Made by a program: the position numbers and the translations under genes. This document shows, one piece after another, positions 9,696 to 17,516 of a stretch of DNA of 36,659 bases. Every line of letters begins with the position of its first letter. The first letter of the stretch is position 1. Where the stretch lies: NCBI GenBank assembly GCA_020846775.1, contig JADLDG010000045.1, positions 1-36,659 of the forward strand, given 5' to 3'. The stretch is from Nitrospirota bacterium. GTDB lineage: Bacteria > Nitrospirota > 9FT-COMBO-42-15 > HDB-SIOI813. The notes below the pieces were generated by a model. The model saw nothing but the letters and a program-made list of their open reading frames with translations. It was not told where the DNA came from and did no database searches.

Positions 9696-10046
9696 CTAAT
9701 AATTTCTTCTCTGAGGTCTGCCGCTTTTACTTCCGGCACCGCCCCCGCGCGATGAACGGTTTCCAAACCCGCCGCCTCCGCCGCCACGAGGTGCCTTAGT
9801 CTGAGGCCGGGCCTCATTTACTACGACAGCACGATTATTAATCGTTTTACCATTGAGGTCATTCATTGCCTGATTTGCCTCTTCACGGTTGGCCATTTCG
9901 ACAAAACCGAATCCTTTAGAGTTCCCTGTAAACTTGTCTGTGATGATCCTGGCGCTTTCCACCGCACCGAATGGTGTAAAAAGGTCGTTTAATTCTGACT
10001 CTGTGACCTCATAAGACAGATTGCCTACATAAAGCTTGACTGACAT
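9696..10046 (-). CDS. RRM-domain RNA-binding protein, glycine-rich tail
   Basis: A 116-residue cytoplasmic RNA-binding protein. One RNA recognition motif fills residues 1-80 with RNP2 LYVGNL (5-10) and RNP1 KGFGFVEM (44-51); the C-terminal 30 or so residues are Gly/Arg/Ser-rich (RGGGGGGFGNRSSRGGG) and basic. This matches the small bacterial RRM proteins similar to cyanobacterial Rbp and plant glycine-rich RNA-binding proteins, usually linked to RNA handling in the cold. AAGGAG lies nine bases before the ATG at 10046; the GTG at 10052 is too close to it. The gene converges on the lipoprotein gene across a shared terminator. Confidence 0.92.
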   Translation of the reverse strand: MSVKLYVGNLSYEVTESELNDLFTPFGAVESARIITDKFTGNSKGFGFVEMANREEANQAMNDLNGKTINNRAVVVNEARPQTKAPRGGGGGGFGNRSSRGGGAGSKSGRPQRRNY

Positions 10047-10125
10047 AACCACACTCTCCTTGTAAAATGGTTAAAAAACTATGCCGCTACTACTTATTAA
10101 TAGCGGGCTTTGTCGCCACGACCTC

Positions 10126-10563
10126 TTATGGCTGTGGAACTTCCAGTATATTCAGTACCCTGACTTCAAAATAGAGTGTCTTGCCTGCCAAGGGATGGTT
10201 GAAATCGAGCACTACTGTCTTATCTTTTATCTCTGCTACACGTGCAGTAAAAACATTCCCACTATTGTCCCGGCCCTGAAGGTTAGAGCCGATTTTAATG
10301 GAATCGGGCGGGACTTGTTCCTTATTAATCTCAAGTAATGCCTTAGTGTCTGTAGGACCGTAGCCCTCTTCAGGCATTACAGTAACTTCTTTCTTATCCC
10401 CTACCTTCATTCCTGCCAGGGACTTTTCAAGCCCGGGTATAATTGAATGAGATCCATGGACATATGTTAGCGGGGCCGCTCCTACATTACTGTCTACTAC
10501 GGACTGATCTTCAAGTTTAAGGGTATATTCTATTGATACCTGGCTGCCTTCTGACACACTCAT
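10126..10563 (-). CDS. SlyD-like FKBP-type peptidyl-prolyl isomerase
   Basis: A 145-residue FKBP of the SlyD class that would speed cis-trans isomerisation of X-Pro bonds. Features are IEYTLKLEDQSVVDSN, PLTYVHGSHSIIPGLEKSL (the conserved G-x-IPGLE), VMPEEGYGP, the inserted-flap region, and DFNHPLAGKTLYFEV, a hallmark of the SlyD group. The His-rich metal-binding tail of E. coli SlyD is absent. AAAGGAG eight bases before the ATG at 10563 fixes this start. The frame stays open about 75 bases further upstream and could encode a hydrophobic, signal-like stretch, but only TTG and ATG codons without ribosome binding sites are available there. Confidence 0.9.
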   Translation of the reverse strand: MSVSEGSQVSIEYTLKLEDQSVVDSNVGAAPLTYVHGSHSIIPGLEKSLAGMKVGDKKEVTVMPEEGYGPTDTKALLEINKEQVPPDSIKIGSNLQGRDNSGNVFTARVAEIKDKTVVLDFNHPLAGKTLYFEVRVLNILEVPQP

Positions 10564-10626
10564 ATCAGGTGCTCCTTTAGTTTGTCCACCTGATGCCGGG
10601 GACATTGATGTAATTACGAATGTCAA

Positions 10627-11146
10627 TAAGCAGACGTAACCATATGTTATTATTCGAATCCACTACATTGAATGGAAACGCCTCAAGAACCCTGATCCCT
10701 ATGATAGACATCGTAATTATTTTGTTTGATTAGATAGAATGGAAGACTCTAAATACATGATGGATTTTAGGATATGTCCATCCAACTATCAGCTTTACTG
10801 ATTAATATAACAGTTTATATGTAAATAAGCAAGATTCAATATGAATTTTGTGTAGGAAGCAAAAAACTGTCCGCATTTACAGTTCACATCTGTTATGTCT
10901 TTGAATTATGGCCTGTAATTTTGAAACTAACAGTTTATATAAGGCTCTCAATATTGTCACAGCTGGGTGCTCAGGGCCGTAATCCAATTATTAAAAAAAT
11001 AAGTTATTTGGCGAAACATACGATATATAAGACATGTATCTGATATCAGCTAATTCCACATTAATTACAGGAGCAATCTTTTCAATCCCGTTAATGGTCT
11101 GCTTTATTAAGAGGCTGTTCGCTAAAGAAGTTACTTTATTAATCCA
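10627..11146. promoter_or_regulatory. 520-base gap with clustered ACAGTT elements
   Basis: No convincing gene. The stretch is AT-rich and contains ATATAA-CAGT-TTATAT at 10805-10820 (a perfect 6-bp inverted repeat with a 4-base centre), AACTGT / ACAGTT at 10865-10870 and 10879-10884, and a further TAACAGTTTATAT at 10928-10940 that repeats 10808-10820 exactly, 120 bases later. The cluster lies upstream of the carbamoyltransferase operon and looks like an operator array. A promoter could not be assigned. Confidence 0.4.
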
Positions 11147-11590
11147 ATGCAGGAAAGAAACGAAGAAGTTTTTAGTCTTAGAAAGTCGAGAGTGGATATT
11201 ATAGTGTCAAATTATAGAGTCCGGGACATCCGCATAACATTTGCTTTCTTCTCTTTCATTCTTATCGTTACCTCATTTAGACACTACCCCTCCCTCTTAA
11301 GCTACATCTTCTTCATATTAGCCTTCATCCTCATATTCTTTCTGACATTTGTCCCGTTAAGCCTGAGCCCTCTATTCGAAAGGTGGCTTAAGATTACTCG
11401 TGTCATCGCAAAGTTTAACACAAAGGTTTTATTATTCATAAGCTTTGTTGTAATTTTTTTACCGACCGGACTGGTAAGGAGACTTTCCGGCAAGGATGCC
11501 ATGCAAAGAGATATTAGGGCAGGAAGTTACTGGGAGCATTGTGACAACGACGGCTTAAAAGATAAAAGCCGCTATGAAAAACAATTTTAA
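11147..11590 (+). CDS. SxtJ-family membrane protein
   Basis: A 147-residue protein with two or three membrane helices: a hydrophobic region at about residues 27-67 (ITFAFFSFILIVTSF and IFFILAFILIFFLTF) and another at about 92-108 (VLLFISFVVIFLPTGLV). The conserved family signature is in the C-terminal half: LSPLFERWLKITRVI, PTGLVRRLSGKDAMQ, SYWEH, and the terminal SRYEKQF. This matches SxtJ, named from the saxitoxin cluster, whose homologues sit next to O-carbamoyltransferases; its molecular role is unknown. The next gene begins 18 bases later. The ATG has only a weak ribosome binding site, so the start could be slightly different. Confidence 0.8.
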   Translation: MQERNEEVFSLRKSRVDIIVSNYRVRDIRITFAFFSFILIVTSFRHYPSLLSYIFFILAFILIFFLTFVPLSLSPLFERWLKITRVIAKFNTKVLLFISFVVIFLPTGLVRRLSGKDAMQRDIRAGSYWEHCDNDGLKDKSRYEKQF

Positions 11591-11608
11591 TCAAAAAGGA
11601 GATGAGCC

Positions 11609-11758
11609 ATGGAAATGATCATAGAATTATGGGACTTTATGAAGGTCAGGAAAAAAATCTGGTTAGGAACAATTATTATTGTTTTCCTGTTATTAGGGGC
11701 ATTCATCCTCTTCTCTGAAACCAGTGTTATCGCGCCATTAATCTATACTGTATTTTAA
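11609..11758 (+). CDS. SxtK/DUF5989-like small membrane protein
   Basis: A 49-residue protein starting MEMIIELWDFMKVRKKIW, followed by one hydrophobic helix (GTIIIVFLLLGAFILF) and ending SVIAPLIYTVF. The pattern ELWxFhK.RKK.W plus a helix plus a terminal APhIYThF is that of the DUF5989 family and of the small SxtK-type protein. AAGGAG lies seven bases before the ATG. It sits between the SxtJ-like gene and the carbamoyltransferase, 18 and 9 bases away, so it belongs to the same transcript. A single-span partner of the carbamoyltransferase or of SxtJ is the natural guess; function is unproven. Confidence 0.82.
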   Translation: MEMIIELWDFMKVRKKIWLGTIIIVFLLLGAFILFSETSVIAPLIYTVF

Positions 11759-11767
11759 AGGGGCTCT

Positions 11768-13585
11768 ATGTATATACTTGGTATCAGCGCCTATTATCAT
11801 GATTCTGCGGCTGTGTTGCTTCAGGATGGAATAATTGAAGCGGCCGCTCAGGAGGAACGGTTTACCCGTAAAAAACATGATCATGAGTTTCCTCATAAAG
11901 CCGTCCAATATTGCCTGAGTGAGGCCGGGATCAGTATGGATCAGGTTGAACATGTAGTATTTTACGATAAACCGCTTACTAAATTTGACAGGATGTTAGA
12001 AACGTACTTCAGCTTTATTCCCCAGGGCTGGCAGAGTTTCAGTGCGGCAATGCCAGTATGGTTAAAACAAAAACTTCACCTGCGCAAGATAATAAAGAAA
12101 GAACTGAAATGGGAAGGAAAACTCTTGTTTACAGAACATCATGAGGCGCATGCCGCCAGTGCGTTCTTTCCAAGCCCATTTAAAGAAGGGGCTCTGATCT
12201 GCTTTGACGGGGTTGGGGAGTGGGCTACAACGTCATGGGGAGTTGGAAAAGGCAACAGGGTGGAATTGAAGCAGGAAATCAAATTCCCCCATTCCATTGG
12301 ATTGCTTTATTCTGCGTTTACCTATTATACCGGTTTTAAGGTTAATTCCGGTGAATACAAGGTTATGGGGCTCGCCCCGTATGGCGATCCCAAGTATGTT
12401 GATCTTATTCTGGATGAGCTTATAGACCTTAAAGAAGATGGTAGTTTCAGACTTAAGATGGAGTATTTTAATTACTGCCAGGGACTTACCATGACCAATA
12501 GTAACTTCGATAGACTCTTTGGCGGGCCGCCAAGAAAGCAGGAATCGAAACTTACACAGAGGGAGATGGACATTGCCGCCTCCATCCAGAAGGTTACTGA
12601 AGAGGTCATGCTGAGGATAGGCATGCATGTATATAAGGAAACGGGAATGAAAAACCTCTGTTTAGCCGGAGGAGTTGCTTTAAACTGCGTTGGTAACGGC
12701 AGGCTTTTGCGGGAAGGGCCGTTTGAACATATCTGGATACAGCCAGCTGCAGGTGATGCAGGCGGTGCATTGGGTGCGGCATTGACCATATGGTACCACT
12801 ATCTTGACAGTCCAAGAGCATCGAATGGATGTTCAGACAGCCAGTATGGAAGCTACCTGGGCCCGAAATATTCAATGGATGAGGTAAAGGATTTTCTGGT
12901 TAATAACAGCTATCCTTATAAGGAGTTAAGTGATAAAGCGCTTTATGAGGAGGTTGTAAACCGTCTTGAAGAGGGGAAAGTGATCGGATGGTTTGAGGGA
13001 AGAATGGAGTTTGGGCCGCGGGCACTTGGGGCGAGGTCTATCATCGGTGATGCACGAAATCCTGAAATGCAGAAGAAAATGAATCTTAAAATCAAGTACA
13101 GGGAGTCTTTTCGTCCTTTTGCGCCATCGGTTCTTCTTGAACATGTATCTGAATGGTTTGATTTTGAGGGTGAAAGTCCCTACATGCTAATGGTGGCCTC
13201 TGTAAAAGAGGACAAAAGAATTCCAATGACAGAAGCACAAATGAAATTATTCGGAATAGAGAAACTTAACGTACCCCGATCGGAAATTCCTGCTGTTACC
13301 CATATAGATTACAGTGCAAGAATACAAACTGTTGATGGTAAATTTAATAATAAATACTACGGAATGATTAGGAGATTTTACGAAAAGACGGGATGTCCTG
13401 TAATTGTGAATACCAGTTTCAACGTCAGAGGAGAACCTATAGTTTCTTCCCCTGAAGATGCCTATAAGTGTTTTATGAGAACAGAAATGGACCTCCTTGT
13501 ACTGGAGAATTGCGTTCTTGAGAAGATAAAGCAGCCGTCATGGGAAGAAAAAACTGACTGGAAGACAGAGTATGGATTAGATTAA
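11768..13585 (+). CDS. NodU/CmcH/SxtI-type O-carbamoyltransferase
   Basis: A 605-residue carbamoyltransferase. The N-terminal Kae1/TobZ-like domain begins YILGISAYYHDSAAVLLQDG and carries the metal-binding HHEAHAASAFF (His124, His125, His128) and LAGGVALNCVGNGRL. The C-terminal YrdC-like half contains the GWFEGRMEFGPRALGARSI signature, FRPFAPSVL and NTSFNVRGEPIV. Family members take carbamoyl phosphate and ATP, form carbamoyl-adenylate and carbamoylate a hydroxyl of a sugar or small molecule. Length is normal for SxtI/NodU enzymes. It lies 9 bases after the SxtK-like gene and before a membrane SGNH hydrolase, which suggests an exported polysaccharide or lipid as acceptor (inference). Confidence 0.93.
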   Translation: MYILGISAYYHDSAAVLLQDGIIEAAAQEERFTRKKHDHEFPHKAVQYCLSEAGISMDQVEHVVFYDKPLTKFDRMLETYFSFIPQGWQSFSAAMPVWLKQKLHLRKIIKKELKWEGKLLFTEHHEAHAASAFFPSPFKEGALICFDGVGEWATTSWGVGKGNRVELKQEIKFPHSIGLLYSAFTYYTGFKVNSGEYKVMGLAPYGDPKYVDLILDELIDLKEDGSFRLKMEYFNYCQGLTMTNSNFDRLFGGPPRKQESKLTQREMDIAASIQKVTEEVMLRIGMHVYKETGMKNLCLAGGVALNCVGNGRLLREGPFEHIWIQPAAGDAGGALGAALTIWYHYLDSPRASNGCSDSQYGSYLGPKYSMDEVKDFLVNNSYPYKELSDKALYEEVVNRLEEGKVIGWFEGRMEFGPRALGARSIIGDARNPEMQKKMNLKIKYRESFRPFAPSVLLEHVSEWFDFEGESPYMLMVASVKEDKRIPMTEAQMKLFGIEKLNVPRSEIPAVTHIDYSARIQTVDGKFNNKYYGMIRRFYEKTGCPVIVNTSFNVRGEPIVSSPEDAYKCFMRTEMDLLVLENCVLEKIKQPSWEEKTDWKTEYGLD

Positions 13586-13600
13586 AAAATGATATTTGAA

Positions 13601-13624
13601 GACAGTCAGTCAGTCAGGCAGGCA
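13601..13624 (+). repeat. Short tetranucleotide repeat (GTCA/GGCA)
   Basis: Six consecutive 4-bp units, GACA-GTCA-GTCA-GTCA-GGCA-GGCA, lie in the 77-base gap between the carbamoyltransferase and SGNH genes, 38 bases before the latter's start codon. Slippage here could change spacing in the leader. Confidence 0.6.
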
Positions 13625-13662
13625 AATAACGAATTAATAATCTCAATAATCAGTGAGAGGTA

Positions 13663-14679
13663 ATGACATCATTGTCAAATGTAATGAAAACCATGCTCAT
13701 GATAGTCTTGACTGCAGTTATTACAGTTCTGATTATGATCAGCGGCTATGAAATCTATAAGAGATTCTTCTGGTATGAAAAATGGAAATCGAATTATTCT
13801 GTAAATGGAGATTGGTATGGGATGATGACGATCCCCTCAAAAGATGAAGTCCTCATGTGGGAATACCGGCCATATGGAAGTTATGAAAATTCAAAACTTG
13901 GATTCAAAATAGAGACAAATAGATTTGGATTCAGGGATGAAGATTATGAAACTGTGGTTAAACCGGAAGATGTCTATCGGGTCGCATTTATAGGGGATTC
14001 GACAACATTAGGCTTCAAGGTTAACAAGGATGATGTTTTCGTAAAACAGTTCCAAAATCTTGCTAACAATGCAATGCCGGACGGAAAAGTTCAGGCCTTG
14101 AATTTTGGGATTGATGGCTACAACACGATCCAGATCCATGAACTTTTAAAAACTCGGGTTCTTGCATACTCACCGGATAAAGTGGTCTATATGTTAAATT
14201 TAAATGATTTCGATCTGTGGAATGCATCGGGAAACAAGATATTATATTTCAAAAAACCTAAACTATTTTTTCTCAGAGAACTCTACAGAGTCGTTACAGA
14301 ATGGAACTTAGGGAATAAGTATGATTACTATCACCTCTATTTCAATAGAAACAAAGATACAGTATATTCTCATATTTTAAAGATGAGAGACCTGCTGGAA
14401 GAGAAGAAGGTTAAGTTTTTAGTGGTGATCCTGCCAAGTTACGAATATGATTTTAAAAAATACGAATCAGCAGATTTGAATGAAATGATCAGAAGCTATC
14501 TTACTTCAAATAAGATAGAGGTTTTTGATCTGCTGCCTGAGTTTATCAAACAGGATAAATTGCCATCATTCTATATGGTAGAACCTGACGACCATTGGCA
14601 TCCAAATAAGGAGGGTCATAGGGTCATTGCACAAGGTTTATTTAGGCCCATACTGTCTGATCGTCTCTCTAGAGATTAG
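13663..14679 (+). CDS. Membrane-anchored SGNH/GDSL hydrolase
   Basis: A 338-residue protein with one N-terminal membrane helix (about residues 8-28, MLMIVLTAVITVLIMISGYE) and a periplasmic-facing SGNH domain. Block I is FIGDSTTLGF with the nucleophile Ser113; block V is DDHWHPNKEGH with Asp310 and His313. NRFGFRD upstream of block I is frequent in SGNH proteins of polysaccharide loci. Members remove or transfer O-acyl groups on cell-surface polymers. Placement behind a carbamoyltransferase suggests action on the same surface molecule. GAGAGG lies six bases before the ATG. The block II Gly and block III Asn are less clear: LNFGIDGYNT and YMLNLNDFDLWN are the likely regions. Confidence 0.85.
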   Translation: MTSLSNVMKTMLMIVLTAVITVLIMISGYEIYKRFFWYEKWKSNYSVNGDWYGMMTIPSKDEVLMWEYRPYGSYENSKLGFKIETNRFGFRDEDYETVVKPEDVYRVAFIGDSTTLGFKVNKDDVFVKQFQNLANNAMPDGKVQALNFGIDGYNTIQIHELLKTRVLAYSPDKVVYMLNLNDFDLWNASGNKILYFKKPKLFFLRELYRVVTEWNLGNKYDYYHLYFNRNKDTVYSHILKMRDLLEEKKVKFLVVILPSYEYDFKKYESADLNEMIRSYLTSNKIEVFDLLPEFIKQDKLPSFYMVEPDDHWHPNKEGHRVIAQGLFRPILSDRLSRD

Positions 14680-14736
14680 CAGCTTCTTTGTTTGACAATT
14701 GATGCTTAAGGACACCAAATCAGGAGGGACATAATT

Positions 14737-15909
14737 ATGAATTCACCTGCGGTAAAACCCATGAAGGATAGCGTTCAGCCCTCTCTTTCACTGACCAGAA
14801 AAATCCGGTTAGTCTGTTTACTTGCGGTCAATCTCTACATCGTTGTTCATGTAACTCTCTGGTATGGATTTGACATCAAACCCTGGGGTAAGACAGCTAT
14901 GACGGGTGTGCCGGCGCTGGTTCGGGGAAACATCAACTCGGCGGCAATAATGGTCTTACTAATTATCGCATCGGTCTTCATCTGGGGCCGTGCTTTCTGC
15001 GGCTGGGCCTGTCATATTCGTGGAATCCTTGAGTTTTCTGACTGGGTAATGAGAAAGCTTAAAATCGAAGGATATATGAAGCTTCGCCGAAAGAACGTAT
15101 TGTTAAATACAAGATATCCCTGGCAGTTGCGATTAGGGGCTTTCGGTATCCTCTTGATGCCGGTTATGCTTTATCTGCGGAGATATTCTTATATGTTTAC
15201 ATTTGACATGAATTCACCGCCGCCGTGGACTGACATGCCTGGTAACAAAGGCCTGCTTTTCGGTCCCTATGCTCCCTTTAACTTAACATTGTCAGCCACT
15301 TTTCTGGATATCTTCTTAGTTGTGGCACTGACATTAGTAATTGTCTTTACAGCCACCTTTTTCTTTAATTATTTCTACGGTCAGGCAGCTTTTTGCCGTA
15401 TTCTATGCCCTTATGCCTTTATGCTGGCTATTTTTACAAACCTTAATCCATTTCAAAGCAAGATCACCAGAGTTGGCCAATGTACAGGGTGCAGGAAGTG
15501 TGCTACTTCATGTCCACAGGGAATTGACGTCAGCCGGGAAATTTATCACTATAAAGGCAAGGTAAAAAGCAGGGAATGTGTCAAATGTTTTACATGTGTA
15601 GATATCTGTGAATATGGAGTCTTGAAGGATACCTCAGCGCATGCTGTACCTCAGGCAAAACCTCGAACCGAGTATGACAAGACCCCATGGCATAATGAAT
15701 TCCAGCATGTACAGTCGATAGAACCTGTTGGCCAAATATTTGATTTTGTATCTGTAGTCCTGGCTTTATTGTGTGGCGCTGTAGCGTCACGTCTGGGAGG
15801 GTTCTGGTTCTTCGTTGGGACAATCGGAGGTTTCCTGGTTATCCGCTTAACTATCCGCTTCCTCGATGAGTGGGTCCGGGGGACATCGAGGATTCCTCAG
15901 GAGAAATAA
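14737..15909 (+). CDS. Membrane polyferredoxin (NapH/CcoG-like 4Fe-4S protein)
   Basis: A 390-residue integral membrane iron-sulfur protein. Helices lie near residues 25-43, 65-83, 133-150, 187-212 and 335-365. Cysteine motifs are FCGWACH (near residue 89), CRILCPYAF (near 222), and two ferredoxin sets: CTGCRKCATSCPQG and CVKCFTCVDICEYG, each able to bind a 4Fe-4S cluster. The family (NapH, NosR, CcoG/RdxA) moves electrons from quinol or cytoplasmic donors across or along the inner membrane. AGGAGGGAC precedes the ATG. It follows the SGNH gene by 57 bases on the same strand; why a redox protein would sit here is unclear, and it could be a separate unit. An exact subfamily name is not justified. 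Confidence 0.85.
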   Translation: MNSPAVKPMKDSVQPSLSLTRKIRLVCLLAVNLYIVVHVTLWYGFDIKPWGKTAMTGVPALVRGNINSAAIMVLLIIASVFIWGRAFCGWACHIRGILEFSDWVMRKLKIEGYMKLRRKNVLLNTRYPWQLRLGAFGILLMPVMLYLRRYSYMFTFDMNSPPPWTDMPGNKGLLFGPYAPFNLTLSATFLDIFLVVALTLVIVFTATFFFNYFYGQAAFCRILCPYAFMLAIFTNLNPFQSKITRVGQCTGCRKCATSCPQGIDVSREIYHYKGKVKSRECVKCFTCVDICEYGVLKDTSAHAVPQAKPRTEYDKTPWHNEFQHVQSIEPVGQIFDFVSVVLALLCGAVASRLGGFWFFVGTIGGFLVIRLTIRFLDEWVRGTSRIPQEK

Positions 15910-16011
15910 GAGGCTGAAATGTCGAATGCGATCTTATTTATTGTCTGTCCAAAGGCCCTGTTAGGTTTTCTTGAACCGTAATGACTCGTTTGCCGAACAC
16001 CCTGTCTTTTT

Positions 16012-16098
16012 TGGTGCCGGGAGGGGGAATCGAACCCCCATGGGGTTGCCCCCGCGGGATTTTGAGTCCCGTGCGTCTACCTGTTTCACCATCCCGGC
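16012..16098 (-). tRNA. tRNA-Leu (anticodon CAA)
   Basis: Class II tRNA of 87 bases including an encoded CCA. The acceptor is GCCGGGA paired with TCCCGGC; the anticodon stem CGGGA/TCCCG encloses loop CTCAAAA with anticodon CAA, reading UUG; the long variable arm is GGGG-CAA-CCCC; the T arm is GGGGG-TTCGATT-CCCCC. It points against the flanking operons. Confidence 0.96.
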
Positions 16099-16197
16099 CA
16101 TTAATATCATAATAACGTCCAATTCCGCATTACATATTCTAATAATTGTCATTAAAAGTCAAGGTTGACGAAGACTAAAATGAGGGGCGGCTGTACC

Positions 16198-16226
16198 TTG
16201 CTTTTTTATTTTTACTATGCTATAAG
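16198..16226 (+). promoter_or_regulatory. Sigma-70-type promoter of the nusA operon
   Basis: TTGCTT (16198-16203) and TATAAG (16221-16226) are separated by exactly 17 bases. The transcript would start near 16233 and run through the leader terminator into nusA. Confidence 0.65.
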
Positions 16227-16256
16227 AAAAGCACACAGTTGAGCTCTACTTGATTG

Positions 16257-16287
16257 AGTGGGCGGTGGTTATGCCCACTTTTTTTTT
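16257..16287 (+). terminator. Leader intrinsic terminator/attenuator before nusA
   Basis: AGTGGGC (16257-16263) pairs perfectly with GCCCACT (16273-16279) around a 9-base loop and is followed by a run of nine T ending at 16287. It lies about 25 bases after the predicted transcription start and 23 bases before the nusA ATG, so most transcripts should stop here unless readthrough occurs. A GTGGGC...GCCCAC-T-run hairpin is the form I know from rimP-nusA leaders (the rimP-leader attenuator). Autoregulation by NusA, a termination factor, is an attractive inference. Confidence 0.8.
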
Positions 16288-16310
16288 GAAAAGGGAGGAA
16301 AAGATTCTCA

Positions 16311-17462
16311 ATGAGCAGAGAACTAATTAATGTTATAGAACAGATTGGTAGGGAAAAAGGGATTAGCGGGTCAATTATTCTTGATGCCGTAAAGGCAGCT
16401 CTGTTATCAGCAGCAAAAAAGCGTTTTGGGGTCGCAGATAACATTCAGGTAGAGATAGACCCTAAATCCGGGGAGATACAAGTTATTTTAATCAAGAAAA
16501 TTGTGGAAGAGGTAACGAACCCTAAAGAAGAGATATCTTTCGAGGAAGCAAGGGTGATGGATAACGAGGCCGAGCTTGGAGATGAGATTGGCGCCTTGAT
16601 TGAGATAGGAGATTTTGGCCGGATAGCTGCTCAGACTGCAAAACAGGTTATATTTCAGAAGGTCAGAGAAGCGGAATGGGATACTGTATATAAAGATTTT
16701 ATAGACAGACAGGGAGAGCTTGTCCACGGAGTAATTTTAGGGCACGAAAACAGAAATTATATTGTTGATCTGGGAAAGACAGAGGGACTTCTTCCTGCAA
16801 AAGAACAGATCCCCAGGGAAACATTTAAGCGAGGGGATAGGATCAAGGCATTCCTGCTGGAGGTAAAGCCTTCAGCAAAGGGGCCGCAGCTAATACTTTC
16901 CAGGAGTCATCCTAATTTTGTAAGCAAGTTATTTGCAACTGAGGTTCCGGAAATATATGAGCGGATAGTAGAAATCAAAGACGTTGTAAGGGAGCCGGGA
17001 GACAGGACAAAGATATCAGTGTCATCCAAGGATTCTGCTGTTGACCCTGTTGGTGCATGTGTAGGAATGAAAGGGTCCAGGGTACAGGCAGTTGTGCGTG
17101 AATTAAGAGGAGAGAAGATAGATATTATTCCATGGTCAGACGATCCGAGGGTATTTATTGCCGAAGCCCTTAGTCCTGCTGTAGTTGACAGGGTTGGAAT
17201 AAATGAAGATGAGAAATCAGCACTTGTAGTAGTAACAGATCAGCAGCTTTCACTGGCAATAGGTAAAAAGGGTCAGAATGTCAGGCTTGCAGCAAAGCTT
17301 ACCAACTGGAAAATTGACATAATCAGTGAAACTGAGTATGAACAGACGCGCGCAAAGGAGAAGGAGTCAGAGATTTCAGAGAGTGTGGCGAGGGAGATGG
17401 AGGCAGGACGGGAGCTCGTGAGTGAGAATGTCGGGGATGTTGAAAATATAGAAGAGACTTGA
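16311..17462 (+). CDS. nusA: Transcription termination/antitermination factor NusA
   Basis: A 383-residue NusA with the N-terminal RNA polymerase-binding domain (SRELINVIEQIGREKGISGS to about residue 130), an S1 domain (about 135-200, with LVHGVILGHENRNYIVDLG), and two KH domains (about 230-345, with VGACVGMKGSRVQAVVREL and LAIGKKGQNVRLAAKL). There is no C-terminal acidic repeat region, which is normal outside Proteobacteria of the E. coli type. The start follows GGGAGG. It is the first gene of the nusA-infB-rbfA-truB-rpsO-pnp operon; rimP, the usual first gene, is missing here. Confidence 0.97.
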   Translation: MSRELINVIEQIGREKGISGSIILDAVKAALLSAAKKRFGVADNIQVEIDPKSGEIQVILIKKIVEEVTNPKEEISFEEARVMDNEAELGDEIGALIEIGDFGRIAAQTAKQVIFQKVREAEWDTVYKDFIDRQGELVHGVILGHENRNYIVDLGKTEGLLPAKEQIPRETFKRGDRIKAFLLEVKPSAKGPQLILSRSHPNFVSKLFATEVPEIYERIVEIKDVVREPGDRTKISVSSKDSAVDPVGACVGMKGSRVQAVVRELRGEKIDIIPWSDDPRVFIAEALSPAVVDRVGINEDEKSALVVVTDQQLSLAIGKKGQNVRLAAKLTNWKIDIISETEYEQTRAKEKESEISESVAREMEAGRELVSENVGDVENIEET

Positions 17463-17516
17463 TAGTTTACACTAATGAATTTATCGTTTTCGGTAAACTA
17501 AGGAGTGAATACAAAT

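Noticed and set aside
9455-9817. 120-residue minus-strand frame rich in Arg, Cys and Leu
   Set aside because: It spans the terminator and is the antisense reading of the lipoprotein and RRM genes; its repeats mirror the Pro/Ala repeat DNA.
11034-11204. 56-residue open frame with a hydrophobic stretch (MYLISANSTLITGAIFSIPL)
   Set aside because: No ribosome binding site, overlaps the SxtJ-like start in another frame and resembles no family I know.
15961-16168. Open frames on both strands with VKQVDARDSKSRGGN and GAGRGNRTPMGLP
   Set aside because: These are the familiar translations of a tRNA-Leu gene, which is at 16012-16098.
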